Shown here: in pieces, positions 1 to 5,245 of the stretch | Layout of the letters: each line of letters opens with the position of its first letter | How positions within the stretch are numbered: the first letter of the stretch is position 1 | Source of the DNA: an uncultured Bacteroidota bacterium | Lineage (GTDB): Bacteria; Bacteroidota; Bacteroidia; Flavobacteriales; TMED113 | NCBI GenBank assembly: GCA_902520385.1 | Contig: CABYOB010000032.1 | Coordinates: 1-5,245 of the forward strand | DNA length: 5,245 nucleotides | Reading direction: 5' to 3' | Made by a program: the position numbers and the translations under genes | The notes under the pieces: generated by a model | Told to the model about the DNA's origin: nothing | The model's input: only the letters and a program-made list of their open reading frames with translations | The model's database searches: none

Positions 1-2501
1 TTTCTTCAACATTTTCTCAAAATAACTCTATAAAAGGTGTTGTTATGGACAAGAATAATAATGAAACTATTCCCATGGCAAACATCTCTCTGAAAAAACA
101 AACTGAAATAATTAGTGGCATTTCAAATAAAACTTTAGTTCTTGGTTCTGTTTCTGATATTGACGGCAATTTTATAATACAAAATATTAAATCTGGGGAA
201 TACATCTTAGAATGCTCATTCATTGGGTATAAAACATATAAAAAAATCATAAATATAGAACTTGATGAAACTAAATATTTTGACATTTTATTAGAAGAAG
301 AAACAAACTTACTAGGAGATGTCGTTATTTCTGCTGGAAAATTTGAACAAAATATTGAAGAGGTAACAGTTTCTATGGATGTAATTAAGCCAAAACTCAT
401 TAAAAGCAAAAACCCTGTCAATATGGAAGTGATGATGAATCAATCACCGGGGGTTAATATTGTTGATGGGCAAGCAAATATAAGGGGAGGAAGTGGTTGG
501 AGTTATAATACTGGCTCTCGTGTTCTTGTTATGATTGATGATATGCCTTTTTTAAGTGGTGATAGAGGAACGGTCGAATGGGACATGATACCAATGGAAA
601 ATATTTCACAAATCGAAGTTATAAAGGGAGCGTCTTCAGCATTATTTGGCTCATCAGCTTTAAATGGAGTAATAAATATAAGAACTGAATATCCCACAAA
701 TAAGCCCAAAACAGAGGTTTCTATTTTTCAAGGATTTTATGATAAGCCCAAAAGAGAAAGTTTACATTGGTGGGGAAATGATCCTCAGTATTTTAGTGGT
801 GTTTCTTTTAGTCACGCAGAATATAAAAATAATACAGGAATTGTATTTGGAGGAAATATATTCAATGACTTTGGGTACCAAAAAGGGGTTGAAAACAGAA
901 GAGGGCGATTTAATTTTAGCACAAAAAAAGACTGGAAAAAATTAAAAGGTTTCTCTCACGGTCTTAATGGAAATTTCATGTATAGTCATAATGACGATGC
1001 CATCATGTATACTAATGACTCTCTAGGTTATATTCCTTTAGATGAAGACCCTGCTAAATATACTCAAATGATGATGAATATTGATCCATATCTTTCATAT
1101 GTAAATCCTTTAAATAATACAAAGCACGATTTAAAAATAAGGTTATTTAGAGACGACTATAACCCTAATGGTGGTGAGGCCGCTTATTCTAATGTATTTT
1201 ATTCAGATTACCAATTTCAAAAAACATGGGAAGACATAAATTCATTTTTACCCTTCACATTTAATCATCTTGTTTCAACTTCAGGAATAACTAGAAATAA
1301 AATATTCGCACATGACGATGATGTTTACGGTGGAAAACATAATGTTTCAAATTATAGTTTTTACTCCCAAATAGATGGGAAAATTAATGATAAATTAAAT
1401 TTATCATTAGGAACAAGATACGAATATTTTAATTTTGATGGTGAAGTCACATCTGTTCCATTAATAAGAAGCGGAATAAATTATAAATTAATGGATGCAA
1501 CATTTATAAGAGGTTCCTATGGGTCTGGATTTAGATTTCCTTCAATTGTAGAAAGATATGTAACTGTTAAAAGTGGACCTGTTGTTGTCTACCCAAACCC
1601 AGATCTTCAACCAGAGGGTGGCTGGAGTGCTGAAATTGGAATAAAACAAGGATTAAAAATAGATGAATGGAAAGGGTTTTTTGATGTAGCTGCTTTCATA
1701 ATGCAATATGATGATATGATTGAATTTACATTTGGAAGATGGGATCCATTAAATCAAAATGTAGACTCTCTTTTAGGATTAGGATTTAAATGTGTAAACA
1801 TAGGAGAAGCCCGTGTCAGTGGAATAGAAACATCAATTGGAGGAAGTGGTAAAATTGGCAATGTTGATATTTCAGTTTTAGGAAGCTACACTTACATAAA
1901 TCCAATTATTTTACATCCTGATGACGTATATTATTCTTATTGGACTGATGGTAACAATGATGGTGAAATTATTGAGTTTGCAACAGATGTTGTTCGTGAC
2001 GAATATAATCAAATAGTATTAGACGAAAATGGAAACACAACCTATTTTTATGGCAATGTTAATGAAGAAGGTGTAGAATATATAGATGATTTTTATGAAA
2101 TTACATATACCAACGCCAGCTCTGACAATGGAGAAAATGGTAACCTATTAAAATATCGAAATCAACATACTTTTAAATTTGACATACAAGCAGATACAAA
2201 ATTTTTCTCAACTGGATTAAGTGTGAGAACTAATAGTTTTATGCAAAATGTTGACGGCATCTTTGAAGCTCCTATTTTTAACGATCCTCAAAGTGCTCTA
2301 ATTAATTTTGGTATTGCAGACGCAAGACAAAGATTTAAAAATGGAGATGTTATTTTAGATTGGAGAGCAGCAATAAAATTAAATCAACATATTACTGTTT
2401 CTTGTATAATTGACAATTTATTAAACAGAGAATATCAAATACGCCCAGCCTATATAGGACCACCCAGAACATTCACTGTTAAATTAGATGTAAAAATTTA
2501 A
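1..2501 (+). CDS. TonB-dependent outer-membrane receptor with N-terminal carboxypeptidase-regulatory-like domain (5' partial)
   Basis: This outer-membrane active transporter should import a ligand using TonB-ExbBD energy; the ligand cannot be read from the sequence. The frame is open from base 3 through the first ATG at 45, and the codons before that ATG encode SSTFSQNNSIKGVV. That is a signal-peptide tail (likely cut before Q at 18) followed by the first strand of the carboxypeptidase-D regulatory-like domain. The true start is therefore upstream, and 832 residues are visible. Domains in order: regulatory-like domain about 30-305 (SDIDGNF, GYKTYKK); plug about 312-690, with LGDVVISAG, NIRGGSG, VMIDDMPF and IEVIKGASSALFGSSALNG; 22-strand-type barrel to the end, with RFPSIVERY, NPDLQPEGGWSAEIGIKQG and a C-terminal NREYQIRPAY...PPRTF motif. 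These motifs match a common Bacteroidota receptor group that is not SusC. An acidic loop lies at about 1905-2150. The next gene starts 7 bases after the stop, suggesting cotranscription. The family call is very secure. Confidence 0.95.
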   Translation, partial: SSTFSQNNSIKGVVMDKNNNETIPMANISLKKQTEIISGISNKTLVLGSVSDIDGNFIIQNIKSGEYILECSFIGYKTYKKIINIELDETKYFDILLEEETNLLGDVVISAGKFEQNIEEVTVSMDVIKPKLIKSKNPVNMEVMMNQSPGVNIVDGQANIRGGSGWSYNTGSRVLVMIDDMPFLSGDRGTVEWDMIPMENISQIEVIKGASSALFGSSALNGVINIRTEYPTNKPKTEVSIFQGFYDKPKRESLHWWGNDPQYFSGVSFSHAEYKNNTGIVFGGNIFNDFGYQKGVENRRGRFNFSTKKDWKKLKGFSHGLNGNFMYSHNDDAIMYTNDSLGYIPLDEDPAKYTQMMMNIDPYLSYVNPLNNTKHDLKIRLFRDDYNPNGGEAAYSNVFYSDYQFQKTWEDINSFLPFTFNHLVSTSGITRNKIFAHDDDVYGGKHNVSNYSFYSQIDGKINDKLNLSLGTRYEYFNFDGEVTSVPLIRSGINYKLMDATFIRGSYGSGFRFPSIVERYVTVKSGPVVVYPNPDLQPEGGWSAEIGIKQGLKIDEWKGFFDVAAFIMQYDDMIEFTFGRWDPLNQNVDSLLGLGFKCVNIGEARVSGIETSIGGSGKIGNVDISVLGSYTYINPIILHPDDVYYSYWTDGNNDGEIIEFATDVVRDEYNQIVLDENGNTTYFYGNVNEEGVEYIDDFYEITYTNASSDNGENGNLLKYRNQHTFKFDIQADTKFFSTGLSVRTNSFMQNVDGIFEAPIFNDPQSALINFGIADARQRFKNGDVILDWRAAIKLNQHITVSCIIDNLLNREYQIRPAYIGPPRTFTVKLDVKI

Positions 2502-2508
2502 AAATATT

Positions 2509-3267
2509 ATGGAGAATCTCTTCATAATAATTCCCGCAAGATTAAAATCCACAAGACTGCCAAACAAAGTTTTAAAAAAAATTAATGGAAAATCTTTAGT
2601 TGAAAATATTTGGAAAGGATTAAAAGAATTTCCGAATTTATTTATAGCTACCGATAGTGAAGAAATTGTTAAAGAAGCAACTAAATTCAATGCTAAAGTA
2701 ATTTTAACAAATCAGAACCACAATAATGGAACTGAAAGGTGCGCCGAAGTGGCAGAAAAATTAAACCTACATGACAATGATATTATTATAAATGTTCAAT
2801 GTGATGAATTAAACATTAACACTGATTGGATTGTTGATATTTATAAAGAACTCTCAAATTCTACAAAAGAAATAATTACTACAGTTGTAACTAAACTTGG
2901 AGATCAAACAAATGAATTTTGGAATAATTATAACCGTGACCCATCTAATGTTCAAGTTCTTTTAGATTCAAATAATATTGCGCAAAACTTTAAACGTGCT
3001 ACAAAAAATATCATTGAAAACATAAAAGCTAGTGAAAATCTAATTACTGAACACCACATTGGTATTTACGGATATAGAAAAAAAACTTTATCCAAAATTT
3101 CAAAGCTTAGTACTACAAAAAGAGAAAAGGAGGAAAAACTAGAGCAACTAAGATGGCTAGAGCATGGAGTTAAAATTAAATGCATAAATACAAAAAAAAC
3201 GCATTTTGGATACTCAATTAATACAAAAGAAGATTTAGAGCGATTAAAAAATCAAAATATTTTGTAG
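2509..3267 (+). CDS. kdsB: 3-deoxy-manno-octulosonate cytidylyltransferase (CMP-Kdo synthetase) family protein, divergent
   Basis: KdsB activates Kdo with CTP to give CMP-Kdo plus pyrophosphate in the cytoplasm, supplying the inner sugar of lipopolysaccharide. The product has 252 residues, close to the usual 245-255. Family motifs in order: IPARLKSTRLPNK (8-20), ATD (47-49), NGTER (73-77), NVQCDE (95-100), HHIGIYGYRK (182-191), EKLEQLRWLEHGVKI (209-223) and INTKEDLERL (237-246). Several normally conserved positions differ. The PGK glycine is N19, VQGDEP reads VQCDEL (C98, L101), the FSR.xIP region reads FKRATKN, and the usual VDTPEDL aspartate is N238. In the E. coli enzyme the aspartates of these two motifs bind the catalytic metal, so one ligand appears changed. 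It may use a related sugar, such as an 8-amino Kdo, or be a paralogue of a canonical enzyme; this is inference. The start at 2509 places IIIPAR correctly. There is no Shine-Dalgarno sequence, only an A/T-rich leader. Confidence 0.85.
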   Translation: MENLFIIIPARLKSTRLPNKVLKKINGKSLVENIWKGLKEFPNLFIATDSEEIVKEATKFNAKVILTNQNHNNGTERCAEVAEKLNLHDNDIIINVQCDELNINTDWIVDIYKELSNSTKEIITTVVTKLGDQTNEFWNNYNRDPSNVQVLLDSNNIAQNFKRATKNIIENIKASENLITEHHIGIYGYRKKTLSKISKLSTTKREKEEKLEQLRWLEHGVKIKCINTKKTHFGYSINTKEDLERLKNQNIL

Positions 3268-3290
3268 ATTTACTCTATCATTTTTTTTTA
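3268..3290 (+). other. 23-base spacer with T9 tract before the SPOR gene
   Basis: This short spacer lies between the kdsB-like stop and the next ATG. It ends in nine T followed by A, directly against the start codon. It has no Shine-Dalgarno-like purine run and no stem that would make the T tract an intrinsic terminator. The sequence TATTTTG at 3258-3264 resembles the Bacteroidota -7 element (TAnnTTTG) but is one base short. The most economical reading is an intra-operon gap with a leaderless-like, U-rich translation start. Confidence 0.5.
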
Positions 3291-4730
3291 ATGACCCAAA
3301 ATATACCTAAATATATTAACCAACTTTTATATAAACATGAATGCGTGATCATTAGTGGTTTAGGTGCATTTATAACATTTGATCAGGGGGCGTTAATAGA
3401 TGAAAAAAAGAATTATTTTACTCCAAATAAAAAATCTATTTCTTTTAATTCGGAAATAAAAAAAAATGATGGATTATTAGCAAATTATATAGCTGAAATT
3501 GAAAATATTAGTTATGAAGAAGCTTGTGTGATATTGGCTTCTCTAACAAAAAAAATTCTTGCAAAAATAAATAATGGAGAAAAATATTTATTTGAATCTA
3601 TTGGTTGTTTAAAATTAAATTCTAGTGGTGAGATAGTTTTTGAACCTGAAGAAAACATAAACTTTAACCCTGATTTTTTTGGATTAGAATCTTTTTACTT
3701 CCCAAAAATTAATCATAAGAAAAACTTCATTCAACCTCAATACATTAGCGGAATCGCTATTTTATTTATATTTGTTTCCATCGGTTTTTTCTTGAGCGAA
3801 AACATGATGCTTAATAATTCCTTCTCAAATACTGCGTCATTTAATCCAAAAATCCAAAAAGGAAAAAATATTACACCTCAAGACGTCTCTGGATTATATA
3901 AAATCACACTCTCTCAAATAGACTATGATTTATATAAAATTTTAGGCACCAATTATCATTTGTCTACAAAAAGATGCTTTAAAATGGGTGATGAAATTGA
4001 AGCTCATCTCAAAATATATAATGACGGAAAAAATCAAAAACAAAACTTGTGTTTTTTAAATGAAATCGGATTAGAATTTACAGATTGTTATCAAATAAAA
4101 AAAGTTTATAACCAAATTCCAACATCCTCCAACAATCTTATAGTTGTTGACAAAAAAGGAAAAATGCGAAATGCTATTTTAGTTTTTGAAGAAACTGAAA
4201 TAGACTACAAAACATTATTAAATAATGAAAAACCTACCACTCAAAAAGAACCTAAAGATGATATCGCGTCTAGATTTCTAGATGCAGTTAAAACTCTCTC
4301 AGAAAAGTCAAATAACTCTACAGATGAAAAACCTAAACCAGAAAAAGAATTAAACACACAAAAAAACAATCAAAATAATCTAATTAACAACCCAGAAAAT
4401 GAAACAAAAAACAAACTACCAGAAGGGTTAAATGATGACATTGAACACAATAATAAAGACAATACAAAAAATAATAAAAAACAAGAAATAGAAAACAGCG
4501 ATAATGTGTTTATAATTGTCGGATGCTTTAGTTCCAAAAAGAATGCTGAAAATTTAGTTACACAACTAAATAAAAAAGGTTATACAGAAGCCTGTCTAGC
4601 TGGCCAAAGCTCTAAAAGAAATCTGTTTCGCGTTGCTTGCTCTAAATTTAAAACAGAAAAAGAAGCAAATAAAAATTTAAAAAAATTAAAACAAGCTTTT
4701 GAAGGGGCTTGGGTTTTAAATAGAAATTAA
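3291..4730 (+). CDS. HU-CCDC81 domain / transmembrane / SPOR domain protein
   Basis: This probable bitopic inner-membrane protein of 479 residues should bind peptidoglycan outside and carry an HU-like module inside. Residues 1 to about 60 and about 60-137 resemble the paired bacterial HU-CCDC81 domains (YINQLLYKHECVIISGLGAF, then NGEKYLFESIGCLKL). One hydrophobic helix, about 150-168 (YISGIAILFIFVSIGFFL), follows. Residues about 198-300 form an unrecognised segment with C229, C254 and C266. Residues about 303-402 are an N/K/E-rich low-complexity linker, presumably crossing the periplasm. Residues 405-476 are a SPOR domain (VFIIVGCFSSKKNAENL, NLFRVACSKFKTEKEA), a fold that binds glycan strands stripped of stem peptides, often at division sites. 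The topology, cytoplasmic N-terminus and periplasmic C-terminus, is inferred. A nucleoid-to-wall or division role has been suggested for this architecture but is unproven here. It follows the kdsB-like gene by 23 bases, with no other in-frame ATG in the spacer. Confidence 0.9.
   Translation: MTQNIPKYINQLLYKHECVIISGLGAFITFDQGALIDEKKNYFTPNKKSISFNSEIKKNDGLLANYIAEIENISYEEACVILASLTKKILAKINNGEKYLFESIGCLKLNSSGEIVFEPEENINFNPDFFGLESFYFPKINHKKNFIQPQYISGIAILFIFVSIGFFLSENMMLNNSFSNTASFNPKIQKGKNITPQDVSGLYKITLSQIDYDLYKILGTNYHLSTKRCFKMGDEIEAHLKIYNDGKNQKQNLCFLNEIGLEFTDCYQIKKVYNQIPTSSNNLIVVDKKGKMRNAILVFEETEIDYKTLLNNEKPTTQKEPKDDIASRFLDAVKTLSEKSNNSTDEKPKPEKELNTQKNNQNNLINNPENETKNKLPEGLNDDIEHNNKDNTKNNKKQEIENSDNVFIIVGCFSSKKNAENLVTQLNKKGYTEACLAGQSSKRNLFRVACSKFKTEKEANKNLKKLKQAFEGAWVLNRN
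4679..4711. terminator. Weak candidate intrinsic terminator inside the 3' end of the SPOR gene, mainly for the minus-strand gene
   Basis: CAAGC at 4692-4696 pairs with GCTTG at 4707-4711. Read on the minus strand this 5-bp stem is followed directly by TTTTAATTTTTTT (4691 down to 4679), about 16 bases past the glycosyltransferase stop codon. On the plus strand the stem can extend by three G-U pairs around a UGAA loop, but only GGTTTT follows. The stem is short and sits in coding sequence, so it is only suggestive. Convergence without an intergenic gap means that any terminator here has to lie inside the opposing gene. Confidence 0.3.
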
Positions 4731-5245
4731 GCTATTTTATATACCGCGGCCAGCACCTCTAAGGCAGTAATGTTTTTTATACATCCCTTGTTATTATAAC
4801 TACATCTATTACCTAATTTTGAACATGGAAAAATGCTAAGATTAGAAATTATTTGAATACTTTTTGAGTGAGGTTTATAAGGAAACATTCCTAAACTTGG
4901 TTTAGTGCAGCCCCAAAATGATATTATTTTTTTATTAAATGCAGAAGCTATATGCATTAGGCCTGTGTCATTAGATAATACCATAGATGCATTTTTTAAA
5001 ACATACGCAGACTCATCTAATGACAACAATCCACATAAATTGTAATTTTTAGATTTCCCTATATTGTCACAAATAAAATCCCCTTCTTTTTTTTCAGACT
5101 CTCCTCCTAAAAAGAAAATTGGTATGGATAATTTCGAACATACTTCTATAATAAGATTCCTTGAAATTTTTTTTTGATCATATGTGCCCCCTATAACCCA
5201 AGCATAATAGATTTGATTAAAAGGCAATTGAACAGGTAGTGTTTG
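4727..5245 (-). CDS. Glycosyltransferase family 9 (heptosyltransferase-like) protein, C-terminal half (5' partial)
   Basis: GT9 enzymes transfer heptose or related sugars from a nucleotide sugar to the lipopolysaccharide core at the cytoplasmic face of the inner membrane. The 172 visible residues cover the C-terminal nucleotide-sugar-binding Rossmann domain of a protein normally 330-350 long. Motifs in order: WVIGGTYDQKK, a strand ending in FFLGGESE, NLCGLLSLDESAYVLKNAS, the signature SNDTGLMHIA (4975-4946), and IISFWGCTKPSLGMFPY. Near the end come three cysteines spaced C-x6-C-x6-C (codons at 4823-4825, 4802-4804 and 4781-4783), similar to the PCSKIG-type tail of many Bacteroidota GT9 proteins. 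The frame is open to the window edge. A TTG at 5227 is the only start-like codon near there, and it would leave half an enzyme, so the real start is outside. The stop shares TTAA with the stop of the converging SPOR gene. The donor sugar cannot be determined; a Kdo-activating homologue nearby fits lipopolysaccharide synthesis. Confidence 0.9.
   Translation of the reverse strand, partial: QTLPVQLPFNQIYYAWVIGGTYDQKKISRNLIIEVCSKLSIPIFFLGGESEKKEGDFICDNIGKSKNYNLCGLLSLDESAYVLKNASMVLSNDTGLMHIASAFNKKIISFWGCTKPSLGMFPYKPHSKSIQIISNLSIFPCSKLGNRCSYNNKGCIKNITALEVLAAVYKIA

Noticed and set aside
17..421. Minus-strand open frame of 134 codons opposite the receptor gene
   Set aside because: It lies wholly opposite well-conserved regulatory-like and plug domain coding sequence and its translation shows no recognisable domain.
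503..709. Minus-strand 68-codon open frame
   Set aside because: It is a shadow of the conserved plug-domain coding sequence of the receptor.
739..945. Plus-strand 68-codon open frame in another frame of the receptor gene
   Set aside because: It overlaps barrel coding sequence with clear family motifs in the main frame; there is no independent start signal or known motif.
2484..2690. Minus-strand 68-codon open frame across the receptor/kdsB-like junction
   Set aside because: It lies opposite the ends of two convincing genes, including the conserved IPAR motif of the second.
3254..3290. AAAATATTTT palindrome followed by the T9 tract as a terminator after the kdsB-like gene
   Set aside because: The palindrome has no loop and no G-C pairs, and it sits about 17 bases from the T tract, so it would not form a standard intrinsic terminator.
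4203..4496. N/K/E-rich stretch of the SPOR gene as a possible tandem repeat
   Set aside because: Composition is biased, but I could find no repeating unit; it reads as an ordinary flexible linker.
4718..4737. Inverted repeat AAATAG / CTATTT around the convergent stop codons
   Set aside because: The six-base stem has only one G-C pair and no T run follows it, so it is not distinguishable from chance in such AT-rich DNA.
5225..5227. TTG on the minus strand as the start of the GT9 gene
   Set aside because: The frame stays open to the window edge, and this start would remove the whole N-terminal Rossmann domain needed by GT9 enzymes.

Overview
The window looks like chromosomal DNA of a very AT-rich member of the Bacteroidota, probably a flavobacterium-like lineage. 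Three things point there. The first gene is an outer-membrane receptor that carries a carboxypeptidase-regulatory-like domain ahead of its plug. The third gene joins an HU/CCDC81-type domain to a C-terminal SPOR domain, an architecture typical of this phylum. The genes also lack Shine-Dalgarno sequences and start behind A/T-rich leaders.

Layout. Positions 1-2501 (+) hold a TonB-dependent receptor whose 5' end lies outside the window; the visible part begins at the tail of the signal peptide. Seven bases later, 2509-3267 (+) encodes a divergent KdsB-family CMP-Kdo synthetase. After a 23-base spacer containing a T9 tract, 3291-4730 (+) encodes a membrane-anchored HU-CCDC81/SPOR protein. Positions 4727-5245 (-) hold the C-terminal half of a family 9 (heptosyltransferase-like) glycosyltransferase, which runs out of the window on its 5' side. 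It converges on the SPOR gene, and the two overlap by four bases. No gap between genes exceeds 23 bases. I saw no RNA genes, CRISPR arrays, insertion sequences or attachment sites.

How the genes fit together. All four products serve the cell envelope: a nutrient receptor in the outer membrane, a sugar-activating enzyme for lipopolysaccharide, an inner-membrane protein whose SPOR domain should bind peptidoglycan, and a probable lipopolysaccharide-core glycosyltransferase. The three + strand genes are spaced like one transcription unit, although their roles are not obviously coupled. I see no clear undescribed system. The points most worth a second look are the substitutions at conserved active-site positions of the KdsB homologue and the unrecognised cysteine-bearing periplasmic segment of the SPOR protein.
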